Origin: Trichobilharzia szidati
Lineage: Eukaryota > Platyhelminthes > Trematoda > Strigeidida > Schistosomatidae
Reading direction: 5' to 3'
Length of the DNA: 64,000 nt
Assembly (NCBI GenBank): GCA_944472155.2
Contig: OX235275.1
Coordinates: 55,755,228 to 55,819,227 of the forward strand
This document shows, piece after piece, positions 33,790 to 45,546 of this stretch. How positions within the stretch are numbered: position 1 is the first letter of the stretch; each line of letters starts with the position of its first letter. Below the pieces are notes generated by a model, which did not search any database, was not told the origin of the DNA, and worked only from the letters and a program-made list of their open reading frames with translations. The position numbers were made by a program, and so were the translations under genes.

Positions 33790-33911
33790 CTTGCCAAAAG
33801 AGTACGAATTAAACTTCCTCAAACTGCAGAAGCAATGGCAATTCACATATTGAATCCTGAACTCTGCATACAAAAGAAGTTTGTTCAGTCAATGAATCTA
33901 CAATGGTCCTG
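33790..33911 (+). pseudogene. PLE tail (F1), last 40 residues
   Basis: Reads RIKLPQTAEAMAIHILNPEL, CIQKKFVQSMNLQWS, then stops. It is nearly the same as the end at 22870-22982. Only this scrap remains between the two arms. Confidence 0.75.
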
Positions 33912-33984
33912 ATCTATCTCAACACCAAATACGTAATTTTGTCTTACCTCGTTCTTCTTTGTTTGCCTGTTTCTTAATTGCATT

Positions 33985-34321
33985 ATTTTCTACCTCCACC
34001 CTCTATTAAATCTCTAACCTCATGACGACTGTTGCTAACTCCATTTTCGCTTATTTTTAAGTGAATTCTACTCAGCTTATTAACTAAACTCTCATTCATT
34101 TTCAAGTGAATTCTACTCAGAATATTAACTTGACTCTCACTCATTTTTCATTGAACCCTATCAATTAGATTACGTCACCCAACCTACTTTTGTAATTTTA
34201 TTCTAGTTTCTAACCGATTAACGCCTTCTAAATTACGTAATTTGTTGTCAAAAATTAACAATTGCATTAACACATCTTTGGAAATATTCCTTTTGTTGCC
34301 AAGAAAAATTACTATAAATTT
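33985..34321. repeat. Inverted pseudo-LTR arm, right
   Basis: 3' flank of the PLE tail, with an internal tandem repeat of the unit TTTTTAAGTGAATTCTACTCAG (34050-34130). Confidence 0.75.
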
Positions 34322-34376
34322 GCGATTTGTACAGCTTGAGAATGATATCGCCGAAAAGAGTAGCTCTTTGCTGAAG
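34322..34376 (+). ncRNA. Hammerhead-like PLE end motif (F1), sense
   Basis: TGTACAGCTTGAGAATGATA, TCGCCGAAA, hairpin AGAGTAGCTCT, TT, GCTG. Helix-III arms AGAG/CTCT pair perfectly. Confidence 0.6.
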
Positions 34377-34419
34377 ACCTTTTCTTTTCTATACGTAGAA
34401 ACATTAAGACAGATAACGA

Positions 34420-35050
34420 TGATATGGAGAACGAGACGTCGAATACAAAACAAGTTTTGATTGGAAATGGTTATCCGAAAAAACTACTACTAGATAATAT
34501 CAATAAAAAAGGACAAGGCGGGAAAACAGAAAATTAAGAAATCTTGGCTATCGATGATAGCCATTCCCCATATCGAAAAGACACGGCTGAACAACTTCAA
34601 AGACTACTTGCTTCATATATTATTAAAGTTTATTTCAAGCCTTCTAATCCTCTAGAGAAAGAAAGCTTTAGTGACATATCACACAATACAACTGTGTCTA
34701 TAGGATAAAGTGTTCAGAATGTGAATCTTGCTATATAGGGGAGAGTAGTAGACAGGTGAAGGTCACAGGGAGTGAACACAGACTGTGCACGAAACGTCCA
34801 CCTAGAAATGATGAAGTAGAATTTAAAAGTCTAGAGAAAATATCAGCTATAGCAATGTTTAATACTATAGAGAAGCGGACATCAGATTGATTTTGACAAT
34901 GTCGAAATTCTAGGAAGAGGCTTTCACTCATATAGAGAAACGTTGACCTCTGAAGCCTTGCACATTTTAACCACATCGAATGCTGTGAATGGGAGAGTAA
35001 AGTCAGACTTATGACCTGTATGGCAAACTGTAATGAAGCAAGACAGATGA
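34420..35050 (+). pseudogene. PLE remnant (F2), linker and GIY-YIG
   Basis: Broken frames give LIGNGYPKKLLLDNINKKRQ, then SYIIKVYFKPSNPL, the endonuclease start (CESCYIGES-like text at 34722-34750), and a well kept end FDNVEILGRGFHSYRETLTS, EALHILTTSNAVNG. The last part matches the split copy at 59127-59495. It begins right beside an F1 end motif. Confidence 0.75.
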
Positions 35051-35309
35051 GAAAACAAAGAAAAAGTCTCCATGATGCTCTGTGCCTTTATAAAACTATT
35101 ATCAAGTTTATCACATGTGAATTGATGTTATTTTCCATATGACAAATACATACGCTCATACAGACAAATATGCACAATATGACATTAGTCAGTGCAAATA
35201 TATCATGAGTGTTTACATATTTCCCTTGGTACAAATGTCTTTCGAGAAGTGACCTTCAAATGAACTGGTTTCAATTTATGTAAATTTTTACTATGTATTT
35301 TGATGATGA
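35051..35309. repeat. PLE F2 3' flank
   Basis: Mirrored by 58830-59120, for example TTTATCACATGTGAATTGAT and its reverse there. No gene. Confidence 0.65.
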
Positions 35310-36440
35310 ATAAAATCCAAATATTTCGATAAAGAAAGGAAGACGAAATTTGCAGTACAAAAAGATATCGTCATTCTATTTCACAGGTTACCCTCATCAG
35401 CTGCCTTTGACTACCTGAAATTACAATGGTTATATATAGATGATAATAACATACTTCAATGTTTGAGTGGTAGTAGAGAAGAGATAAAATTGACGCATCC
35501 AAAAAAGAATGAAAGCATTACAATTTTTAGTTTGAGTTATCATCATCAATTTATACACTTTCAAAGTTGAAAAGAGGGGGAGGGGTAAGATAGAAAACAG
35601 AAAAATTGATTAACAGAAACAGTGTTAGCTTGTAGGTTCACATAGCAACCCCCACAAAAATGCGGTTACGGTTTGTTAGAGTGAGATTCACTCACTGAGT
35701 TGAGATCACTGAATTAGATGACTAATTATTGTGATCAAAATCAAAATTCAGTTACCAAGGGAGTGAGAGAGATTAATCACACTCTCTTTCTGTATGCATA
35801 GGTCTGGTTGGTTTGAATCGTTTGATTGTGATCGCTTCGGCAAATTTACTACGATTTAAAAGTCAATCTGAAAGAGGAATAATTCTCTCCAGTAATTTCT
35901 CTTCAGGTTCTTACAATTATAAAATATAATATTTGTTGTCGTTACAATAAAGGCAGATACAGATGCGGCAGGTATATTTTTAACGTAGAATAACAGATTA
36001 GTACTCGTGGGGTGCCAAAATAAATAGTCGTATTTGTGTGACAAACGTGCTCTGGGCCGAATTCGATTACAAAATATTGTAAAATGGGAGACAATGGTGA
36101 TTAATCATAATAGATTTGTAGAGTGTGGGGTAGGAAAATTGACAAGTCAGGTCAAGGTTATAAAAGGTGTCACGTGAGTGGCTAGTACAAAATGGTATGT
36201 GTTAAACAGGAGATATTAAGACTGCAATGAGAGGTTCATAATGAGATAACGAATATGTGAAATGAAACAGGTGGAGGCATATATTGAGAAAAGAGTTAAT
36301 ATCACTAATAATAAGTCCGGATAGTATAAGCGAAAAATCCGATAGTATTGAATGTTTACATGAAGGGTATAAATTATGACGAATAATAATAATTGTAATA
36401 ATAAGGAAAGGAAAAAAAGCCAACGGGGTTAATGGGAAGG
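35310..36440. repeat. Left arm of a nested palindrome, 35.3-40.1 kb
   Basis: 35441-36440 is mirrored by 38455-39400, and the outer 35310-35455 by 39981-40090. A short PLE C-terminus (FAEAITIKRFKPTRP, ending SLSLPW) on the minus strand at 35742-35850 has a mirror at 38990-39092. Confidence 0.85.
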
Positions 36441-38490
36441 AGCACTCTTGGTGAGAGGAAGAATCATCAATCTAAGTTTGGCCACGGTAGGAACAGCGTC
36501 TGGACGTGTTCTTTTTTGGATACAATGTTCCGGTTTAGTCGATCTTATTGCAACAGCTTCAGCTATGTGTAGAAGACGACTTCGGAATTCGGTATATAAC
36601 CCTGAAAGCTGTGTTGACATCGATATGATGTCCAGTATCGACCAAGTGTGACAGGATCGAGCTTTTTATGCACTTAATTTCCCCCCTGCTGAACCAAGCT
36701 GGTAAATGTTCTCGAACCCGTAGACGAACCTGCCTAATCGTGCGCCCTATATAACTTGAACCACAGGAACAGTTGAAATGGTATATGCATGAAGAAGAGC
36801 TAAGGTTAGGTAAGACATCTTTGAGTTGCTGGGTGAAAATTGGACGGCTACTGAAGGATAGACACAGACGTGCAGAGTAGAAAGTTTTCTTGATCGCCCT
36901 GGTTAAACGTTGCGATAGAATCTCCGCAGGAGTATCTCCCTTGAATTGGAGACGTAAAAACAGAGGCTTTTTCTTCACCGTTGCCAGTTCATGTTTACGA
37001 CTATTGTAACCTATGTTGGCTTTAATAAACTTCTCTGGATATCCGTTCTCGCTTAGAATGTCTCGGATGACCTGGAGTTCTTTCTCTACACAGTCTTCGG
37101 AACAAATAGACCTCACTCTAAATGCTAAGCATCTAATCAGATTACGTTTGTATTCCGTCGGTACAGAGCTAAGGAAGTGTGTATACTGAGCTTTGGTCTC
37201 TAGCTTTCTAAATATGGTTCTTTTGACGGAACCATCCTCTATTCTCGTTAGTAGGACGTCGAGGAAGTGTAGAGAGTCGTTGCATTCTTCTTCATAGGTG
37301 AGCTTTATTGAAGTTGTTGAAAATCAAATCACTACTTAACCCTTCATCGTACACTACAAAAGTGTCATCCATGTAACGACAATACATTTCCATATTTGCT
37401 ATTTCCTCTTTCAACGGACTATTTTCTAGTTTTGCTAGAAATAATTTCGCGAAAATAGGTCCCAGTGGGGATCCCATGGCTACTCCATTAACCTGTCTTT
37501 ATATTTCATTATTAAACAAGAACTGAACATTTGCTGTACATCTAACAAGTAGTTGTTTCAGATTACTAATCGGAATATCAGTACACTATTTCTTTTCTAT
37601 GATTTGTTCGCAGATATAATCGATGGTTTCCACTAGAGGCATAAAGTGATGCCATGTATTTGCCAGTTGCGTTCAAGTTTTTGATCTTATCAATAAATTG
37701 AAAGGTATCCTTGACGTTATGCTTTACTAACTCCTCATGCAAGGGTTGAAGTAGCTGTACCAGCCACTTCGCCGTATGGGTACTCCTGATTTATGCACTT
37801 TTGGTAGACCATACATGCGTGAGATGGTGCTCCATGTGGGTTTTATGTTTTCGAAAGTCTTTGGTGATATATACCCCTTACTCTTCAAATCCTTTAAGAA
37901 GTTTGTTATTTCTCTCTCTACTTTCTCCGTATGATCTTTCATTGCTTTCGGCTTCTGAAACTTGCTGCCGTCAGCTAGTAAGGAGTTAATCTTGTTAATT
38001 TAGTCCTGCCTATCCCCTCCCCCTTATCCGGTCTGGTAATAACTATGTTTTCATTTCGTCTTAGTTTTTTAACAGCTTCTCGATGCGCTTTTGTGAGTAT
38101 ACTATGGTGCTTATTCTTATCCTTCTGTCTATACTGATAGCAACAGTCTACCTGGGTTGATTTGAATCTTTCTAGGTCCTCATTAGAGGAGGCGACCAAG
38201 TCCCCTGTTTGTATATAGAAGTTCTCAAACTGTACATCGGTGTCAATCTGACTAATCTCCGTACGAAAATCGAAAAACTTAGGTCCTAGAGATAACGCTT
38301 CAACTTGTAGTTTGTCAAGAGTTATGCTAGAAAAGTTATGCACGTACCTTTCGGGATTAGCAGGAAATCTACATTCGGGAGTTCGGCTTTCTAAGCATTT
38401 CATTAGTTGTGTTCGTTTTTTCGAGGAATTAGATTCGGCGATTTCATCGACATATATTATTATTATTAGTGATATTATCTCTTTTCTCAA
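36429..38490 (-). pseudogene. PLE copy (F1), near full length but broken
   Basis: On the minus strand, in order: IVITRPDKGEGIG; TWSTISRMYGLPKVHKSG; a palm start (MGSPLGPIFAKLFLAKLE); CRYMDDTFVVYDEGL with the catalytic MDD; IRDILSENGYPEKFIKANIG; and an endonuclease CSCGSSYIGRTIRQVRLRVR with HLVDTGHHIDVNTAFRVIYR. Frame changes fall near 37290, 37480-37730 and 37975. The C-terminus stops early at 36561 after SSSTHS, and the frame resumes to 36429 with RLLHIAEAVAIRSTKPEHCI. Inverted arms flank it on both sides. Confidence 0.85.
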
Positions 38491-39400
38491 TATATGCCTC
38501 CACCTGTTTCATTTCACATATTCGTTATCTCATTATGAACCTCCCATTACAGTCTTAATATCTCCTGTTTAACACAGACCACTTTGTACTAGCCACTCAC
38601 GTGACACCTTTTATAACCTTGACCTGACTTGTCAATTTTCCTACCCCACACTCTACAAATCTATTATGATTAATCACCATTGTCTCCCATTTTACAATAT
38701 TTTGTAATCGAATTCGGCCCAGAGCACGTTTGTCACACAAATACGACTATTTATTTTGGCACCCCACGAGTACTAATCTGTTATTCTACGTTAAAAATAT
38801 ACCTGCCGCATCTGTATCTGCCTTTATTGTAACGACAACAAGTATTCTACTTAATAATTGTAAGAACATGAAGGGGAGAAATTATTGAAAAGAATATTCT
38901 TCGTTCAGATTGACCTTTTAATCGTAGTAAATTTGCTGTCCTTTGTCTATTTAATGTTTTGAAGGACAAATAGACAAAGGACAGCAAATTTACTACGATT
39001 TGTCGAAACGATCGCAATCAAACGATTCAAACCAACCAGACTTATGCATACAGAAAGAGAGTGTGATCAACCTCTCACTCCCTTGGTAACTGAATTTTGA
39101 TTTTGATCACAATAATTAGTCATCTAATTCAGTGATTTCAACTCAGTGAGTGAATCTCAATCTTACAAACTGTAACCGCATTTGTTTTTTTAGTTGCTTT
39201 GTGAACCTGCATGCTAACGCTGTTCTGTTATTTTTTTCTGTTTTCTGTCTTACCCCTCCTCCTTCTTTTCAACTTTAAAAGCGTCTAAATTGATGATGAG
39301 AACTTAAACTAAAAATTGTAATGCTTTCATTCTTTTTTGGATGCGTCAATTTTACCTCTTCTCTGCTACCACTCAAACACTAAAGTATGTTATTATCATT
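38455..39400. repeat. Right arm of the nested palindrome
   Basis: Mirror of 35441-36440. A short inner hairpin (38935-38995, AATTTGCTGTCCTTTGTCTA and its reverse) lies inside it. Confidence 0.85.
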
Positions 39401-39409
39401 TATATAACC

Positions 39410-39980
39410 TTTCTATGGTTTGGTTTGTTATGTTTTACGAGTTGATCACGGACCGATATCAGTTAGAGAACCGTTGAAAACCAGGGAGTACTGGACAGCT
39501 GCTGTTTCATCCTAGTTTGGGAATCATCGGCAGTACGCACCCACTAGGATTCAAACCCAGGACCTTCCGGGTACAAGGCAAGCTCATATACCATTCAGCC
39601 ACTGGAACCATAGAAAATTAATCTGATGCTCGCAAGTGACTTGCTTCAGGATGGAGCTTCCTGGAGTTCTAGTGAGAAGTCGTGACCAGTGAGGTCCAAT
39701 TAGATGTCGCGTGTGTGGATGGATGTCCCACCAACGACAATGGTTGGGGTCGCGCTAAATCACGAATGGGTCAAAGTTAGAATTCATGAGCCATTGAATC
39801 GGGTCCCAGTGGCTGAATGGTATACGTACTCGCCTTGTAACTGGAAGGTCCTGGGTTCGAATCCCAGTGGGTGCGTACTGCCGATGATTCCCAAACTAGG
39901 ATGAAACAGCAGCTGTCCAGTACTCCCTGGTTTTCAATGGTTCTCAAACTGATATCAGTCCGTGATCAACTCGTAAAATC
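39410..39980. mobile_element. Inverted pair of SM-alpha-like SINEs with target duplication
   Basis: Minus copy 39425-39612 and plus copy 39795-39980 face each other. Each has tRNA-like boxes (GGCTGAATGG, GGGTTCGAATCC in the plus copy) followed by a hammerhead region. The whole 571-bp unit is bounded by TATATAACC (39401-39409 and 39981-39989). Both hammerheads read CCGAUGA instead of CUGANGA, with a weakened helix II, so they are probably inactive. SINE mobility would depend on a LINE enzyme. Confidence 0.85.
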
Positions 39981-40128
39981 TATATAACCATTGTAATATC
40001 AGGTAGTCTGCAGGTGATGAGGGTAACATTTGAAATAGAATGATATCATTTTATACTGCAAATTTCGTCTTCCTTTCTTAACGAAATTTATCAAGGTAAC
40101 CAACTGTATGAAAATCCGCATAGTCCCT

Positions 40129-40164
40129 CTGAAAAAGCTGTGACAGCTTACACAGCGAAACGTA
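40129..40164 (+). ncRNA. Degenerate hammerhead (F2 type)
   Basis: CTGAAAA, helix AGCTGTG...CACAGC, GAAA, CGTA, CAG. Same layout as 58760-58806, but the conserved G8 has become A. Predicted inactive. Confidence 0.6.
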
Positions 40165-40440
40165 CAGCAAAATCTCCTTTTGATTTTTTCCTAAACACGC
40201 TGGGATTATTTTAAATACTTTATTATGCTTCAATCTGACTCGGCGCTCAAATTATTCCAGGAAATTCGTAACATTTACGGTCTGGAAACTTATATTATTT
40301 TTAACAATATTGGATGTATAAACAATGTATTTGATGAAATACCTTAGGTATACGGTGAATACTGATTCAGAGGAGTGATGGCTATTCCAATTTTATATTG
40401 CGACCTTATACTTACTTACTGACAAAAATGCGGATATTCA
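40165..40440. other. No gene recognised
   Basis: AT-rich sequence without motifs, partly PLE F2 end material (GATTTTTTCCTAAACACGCT resembles 58720-58760 reversed). Confidence 0.4.
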
Positions 40441-40464
40441 AGTGTGTCAGTTTGCAGGGATTTG

Positions 40465-40605
40465 ACTGGAGACAGGATTTCACCATGAGCTGACCTCGGT
40501 TAGAGAACCATTGGAAAACCGCAAGACAGCTGTTTCGTCCTAGTTTGCAGACATTTTTCAGGCGTCGTCTTTTCTTCAAAACACATAATATCAATAATGC
40601 AACTG
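40465..40605 (-). repeat. SM-alpha-like SINE fragment
   Basis: Minus strand keeps CAAACTAGGACGAAACAGC and the SINE tail (GGTTTTCCAATGGTTCTCTA). The CUGANGA core and the tRNA part are damaged or missing. Confidence 0.7.
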
Positions 40606-40944
40606 AAGGACACTACAGGTCAGGTCATCTGATACGACTGCATCAGTTTTCCGAAGGCTTACAAACCTCACAGTGTTCAAATGTACATTAAACCAAATGA
40701 CAGTTGTTTGGACAACCATCCACACAGATGCCAATGCATAGATCCGATCCTATTCGCTCTTCTTCTATGCAGTGCACAGTTGATTGAATAGCTGTCGAGA
40801 CTAAAACACCTACTTTACTGTTGTAATAGACTGAGTGTGTCTCACAATACGGAACTTTGCACAGAACTGTAGCAGTCCAAGTTGAAATACTCACTCTACT
40901 GTAGCATATATAGAGCAAATTTCATTTAACTTTTATATTTTTCT

Positions 40945-41122
40945 TTGATTATAGCTTGATCTCACGTAGTATTTTTGGTACAACTATGGAATTTTCAGCA
41001 TGTGATATGGGTAGCCCAAAATTTAGGAGGCCGGCAATTGATATCAGGTGTGCGTCCACAGGGCATCGAACCCTGGACCATGTGCATGGTCGGCGAGCGT
41101 CCTAACCACCGACGCACAAAAT
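40945..41122 (-). repeat. tRNA-derived SINE, free copy
   Basis: Same family as 10798-10985, here outside repeat X, so it is a dispersed SINE and not just part of X. Box B appears reversed as GGGCATCGAACCC. Confidence 0.75.
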
Positions 41123-41129
41123 TCAAAAC

Positions 41130-41740
41130 ACCTCCCTTACAACGATTAGAAGTGTAGGAGAGGAGGAATAATTATGTGGGGAACTATAAGGATTTAATGG
41201 ATCTTGAAGTTAGTTAAGAAAAACAGTGAATGCTGCACCGGCACCACACTGGGAACAATTATCAGACATATCACCATCACTAAAAGAATCAAGTCACTGG
41301 CTTTCAGCATATCCCAGGACTCAGAAATCAGACAGTTTACATCTCTCCCTACGTGTGACTGAAACCAACAGTTACGGATTCCATGCTTTGACTCGGCGAC
41401 TCCCAACGCTTTTCCAACCTCATTGCATGTCAGTTAACATTTGATCAATCAGAATAGACAGATAGTTAAATAGTTTCAACCTTTTAACATTTACGAAAAC
41501 AGGTGGTCGGAATTCGTTGTTTTGCGACAACAAGAACTCCAAAATATACGACATTCTATCCGCTTGGTCGAATTCGGGAAGTACCAAGCGCTTTTAATTA
41601 TTGCTTCACAATAAATTCAAAGCCATATCATATCATATCACGAGGACTTTTGGCTTAGCAGTTCGAATAGTGTGAAGTTATCCGTGAATACTGCAGCTAG
41701 TTGTTATACGTAAACTTTCTTTCACCATACAATCTGTATT
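41130..41740. other. No gene recognised
   Basis: Short frames only (a 72-codon one at 41226 has no family resemblance). Confidence 0.4.
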
Positions 41741-41744
41741 TATA

Positions 41745-42600
41745 GGCTTTACAATCGGAATACGATGAAGATGGAGTGTGTGCAATTGCCGAAACAACAG
41801 CCTACTATAGATACGTTGATGACACATTCATTGTATGCAATGATTTGAGTCTCTATTAGACTCTTTTAACAATGTATACAAAAGCATCACTTTCACGATG
41901 GAGCATTAAGAATTTCAACAGCTTCTGCCCGGTGAGATACAAACGAACGCTGGTGAAAACGCTTTTCTCTAGAGCGAAGAGAGTATGTTCACCAAACAAA
42001 CTAGACAGTGAACTAATGTTTCTTGAAAAAATGCTTGAAAGAAAATGGTTAACCACAAGGTTTCATTAACAAATATGGCAAGAATGAACTCAAGAAGGTT
42101 GATATTGCAACAGTTAGTAAGAAGCCTATTTTCATCAAACTCGACTACAAGGGCGACGACATTATGAGAATGATAAATAAAAGATTAAGCGCAGCCCTGT
42201 CTAGGACGTATCCTGCAGCGTTATCAGTCTCTCTATCCCGAACAACCTCTTCACTGGTGCAGTCAAAGGTTGACAAGTACCCCTCACATGTTACCTCCAA
42301 CTGTATACCAATTCGCATGTATCTGTGGGAGCAGTTATATTAAAAGAACAGAGAGGACGGCCTACGTCAGATTCTGCGAACATGTACCAAGGAGCCTCCG
42401 GTTTAAGGGACCGAATTATTTAAGCTCTTCAATCGCCAAACACCTGATTGACACAGGACACCTAGTAGATTCAAAATAATTAACAGATAAGGTGCCTCAA
42501 GTCTTCTCAGGTTTGCTGAAGCTATAGCAATAAAACGATTGAAGCCTGACTTATGTGTCCAAAAAGAATCCGTCGTTGAACTTCAATTACCCTGGTAACT
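41745..42600 (+). pseudogene. PLE remnant (F1), palm end to C-terminus
   Basis: Starts in a decayed palm (TAYYRYVDDTFIV-like text at 41800-41835), then the open frame KASLSRWSIKNFNSFCPVRY with VCSPNKLDSELMFLEKMLE. The broken endonuclease follows (CICGSSYIKRTERTAYVRFC, where GIY-YIG's YIG has become YIK). It ends with RFAEAIAIKRLKPDLCVQKE and LQLPW. Several frameshifts. Confidence 0.8.
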
Positions 42601-43799
42601 GACATCTTAGTAACTCTTTGTTTTCTAATTTTGTTAACTTGTCTTTTCACTCCACCCCTGCCCTTTATGTTTCGTTTGACTCTCTTAAGAGATCATTTTT
42701 CTTGATCTTCTGAGTTCTGCTCACTGTATTACATGATCAACTTCTCATCTGACCTCATGTACACAGTAATTTTAAAAATTTTGATCTTCTCGTCTCTAAT
42801 TACGTAACTATTGCTAATTGTCTTTTGTTACCACCCTAACAACACAACTGTTAACTAATTTTTTTCAAGAAACTTCTCTCTACCAAGATATATATATATA
42901 TATACATGTCGTGACACTTTAGACACCCTGTAAATCTCAATGCCTTATTTTACTATGACGCTCTGACACTATGCTTGCTAATGGACAAAGGTTTGTTAAA
43001 AAAAAATTGTGCACTATTTATTTTCAATAACAAAAATCCAGGTTGTATGCAGCTGATGAGAACCAAAGAAATAAAATGGATCCAGATTATTCTGCGCCAA
43101 TGTTTCTTCTCTCTTTGTTCGAAGACGGAGTTGTTTTGGGAACCTTCATGTATGATGTCAATGACAAACCTTTCCCGTCAAAGTAAATAGACTGTTTTCA
43201 TCTCACTAAGGCTTTTTTATTATTATTATCATTGTCCCTAGGTGTGTATATACTCTCTCCGATCATCTGAAAGTAAATTCCCCACTGATTATAATAATGA
43301 ATGCGTGTGGCTCCAATTTTTAACGCCTCCCCCCACACACATATGTTAGTTAGTTCGATTTATCAGTGGAAAACAGTAACTTTTTCAAGAGTAAAAAGAG
43401 AAAACTGTTATCTCCTCTGGTTAGTCAGTCAGCCAGTCACTAGTGAGTGTTTCAGCATATCACCGGTAGTCTACTTAGTGGACATACTCTCATCAGATGA
43501 AATCCAATGAATGACGCTGTACATGGTCACTCACTTTTAGGTGACATCGAAATATCAGTGTCACCATCACCCTGCTTACCTACCTACCTACACCACCTTA
43601 TGGGAAACGGATAACTCATTATTGTAAACGACTTTGTAATTCCCAATAAATAAATGAAAACAAAACACAGAACGATAATTGTCCTTACTGATGTGTTTCA
43701 CTACTTTCTCCTGAATGAATAACTGTTAGTGTTTTTTTCATCCAGGAATGTTCTAAGCCTGTCCAATTCATTGAGCTTGTCGTACTCAGTAATCATGGA
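42601..43799. other. No gene recognised; (TA)n at 42885-42906
   Basis: The first 300 bases are F1-type 3' flank. The rest has small frames without family motifs (69-71 codons) and a run of ordinary AT-rich DNA. Confidence 0.45.
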
Positions 43800-43990
43800 C
43801 ATTTAAAACAATTAGTCCCTTTTATAAATTTGAATAGCATTATTAGAAGACGGAGATTATCTGAAAAATGTGATGTATTAGCACTATACATTTCGAACAA
43901 TCTGATCACATATTTACTTGTCAAGTCAATATATGTGGAAAAGTTAAATTAAACAAAGTGACAAAAAAAAAGAATTAAGAATAATTAACA
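43800..43990 (-). repeat. PLE 3' flank
   Basis: Mirror of 32580-32790. It follows the minus-strand PLE tail at 44021. Confidence 0.7.
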
Positions 43991-44020
43991 CAAACGTTTG
44001 GTAATCCAACCAAATAAGGA

Positions 44021-44500
44021 TTACCAAGGTAGTAGGTTAAGAGTAATAACAAACTGTTTTTGAATACACAAAGGGGGCTTAAGTTTATGAATGACTATAG
44101 CCTCAGCGTATTTCAGTAAACGTCCTTGACCGTTTTTATAGATGACCTTAAAGGCTGAGTTAACATCAACCTTATGGTTCATCTCGATTAGGTGTTTAGC
44201 TATAGACGAAGTTGGTAGCCTGACACCTGCATCTATTGGCTTGTCACAATTCATCTGTTTTTCCAACCATTTTGGGATATGCTCTCCCACCCTCACGTGC
44301 AACGCGCGATTACTCCTCCCTATGTATGCATGTCCACACACACACGAAAATTGGTAAATTTTGTGGGATATGATATAATCTCTTGTGAACTTTTGAGGTT
44401 TCCAGTGAAGCATATTTTTAGCTTTTTCCACAATTAGAAGCTGGGCTGCATAGTAGGTTCTACGGATGATCGAATTCAACCTTAGCCTCAAAATCCTGCT
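44021..44500 (-). pseudogene. PLE GIY-YIG end, close relative of 30595-32568
   Basis: A 156-residue open frame with RLNSIIRRTYYAAQLLIVEK, CVCGHAYIGRSNRALHVRVG, IEMNHKVDVNSAFKVIYKNG and a C-terminus ending TLNLLPW. It closely matches the last quarter of the PLE at 30595-32568, so the two copies share a recent source. It stops abruptly at 44500, where another PLE tail begins on the opposite strand. Confidence 0.85.
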
Positions 44501-44504
44501 ATGT

Positions 44505-44793
44505 AGTCAGAGGACGCTTTCCACACGGATACGAGAACATATTCCAGCATGGTTTTATAAGGGAGAAAGAAAGTGTGTGAGAAGCTCTGTTTAGGAACAC
44601 CTAATCGACTTCTGTCACTCTGTTAACCCTGACCATGATTTTAAGATCATATATAGAATCCATGCGGACTTCCCGCGTTTTCTTCGTCACAGACTTCTAA
44701 AGGCAGCTGAGGCCTTGGCAATTCATGACTTTAAGCCAGACCTTTGTGTACAAAAGAAGTATGTACAACCCCTACTTCTGCCTTGGCCGTAGA
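44505..44793 (+). pseudogene. PLE tail (F1), head to head with the previous one
   Basis: Reads RTLSTRIREHIPAWFYKGEK, then DHDFKIIYRIHADFPRFLRH and LLKAAEALAIHDFKPDLC, ending in LLLPWP. One stop near 44595. Same subfamily as 29585-30272 and 14500-14712. The 3' flank continues to the motif at 45197. Confidence 0.8.
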
Positions 44794-44794
44794 G

Positions 44795-45195
44795 GGATAG
44801 ACATTTATTTATTTAGTTATTCTATGTACTCTTCCCTGATTACTACGATTATTATTATTACTATTCTCACTCTGAATCTTTTCCACTTGACATTTTAAAC
44901 CCAAAATTATTCATTTTCATTTTTACAATATTGAATTCCATCTTATCAAATTTCACACCATGTTGTATAACATTTTATATTCGTCTACTAATCTTATAAT
45001 TATGTACCCCTTTCCAAAATCTATACACCTTATGTATTATTCTATATACGACATTAATTATTGTGCCACTTGACATTAAACTATGATTATAATCACAAAC
45101 ATTTTAATTGCATTTCATACTATTATTATTTCATGTATTCACACCTTTGACCTAATTCCCTCACCGGATAAAATTTTTTTAAAAACCATATATAT
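44795..45195. repeat. PLE F1 3' flank
   Basis: TATGTACTCTTCCCTGATTA through CCCTCACCGGATAAAATT. It leads to the hammerhead-like motif. A second copy of the flank's end is at 46050-46210, split off by the SINE pair. Confidence 0.75.
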
Positions 45196-45196
45196 A

Positions 45197-45247
45197 CGAT
45201 TGTACAGCTTGATAATGAATTCTTCGAAAAGAGTCTCTTCGCTGAAT
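45197..45247 (+). ncRNA. Hammerhead-like PLE end motif (F1), reference copy
   Basis: GATTGTACAGCTTGATAATG, AATTCTTCGAAA, hairpin AGAGTCTCT, TC, GCTG. Predicted layout: helix I CAGC/GCTG, expanded core TTGA-T-AAT-GA, GAAA box, helix III, cut after TC. Confidence 0.6.
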
Positions 45248-45500
45248 ATTGTGTTCTTAATGCTACAATGGGAATTAAATTATTGAAAAAATGCAATTCC
45301 TTTATGCAACATTAAACTCTATGCTATGAAATTTCACACAATATTACGTAACGTTTTTATTTTATTCGATTTGTCTACTAATCTTATAATTGCACACCTT
45401 TTTCAAGTTCTACATATCCTATGAATTATTCTGTATATTGCATGGAGGGTTTCATCATGAGCTGACATCAGTTAGAGAACCACTGGAAAACCAGCCGGGA

Positions 45501-45546
45501 GTACTGGACAGCTGTTTCGTCCTAGTTTGGGACTCTTCAGCAGTAC
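45501..45546 (-). ncRNA. Canonical minimal hammerhead ribozyme, left arm
   Basis: Minus strand, in order: helix I GTACTG; core CTGAAGA (CUGANGA); helix II GTCC...GGAC; GAAA; palindromic helix III CAGCTG; TC with predicted cut after it (between 45507 and 45506); helix I partner CAGTAC. Every conserved core base is present. The tiny palindromic helix III suggests action as a dimer. Confidence 0.92.

Noticed and set aside
35300..35350. GATGATGA followed by a distant GAAA-like string as another hammerhead
   Set aside because: No helix II or helix I could be paired, unlike the other PLE ends.
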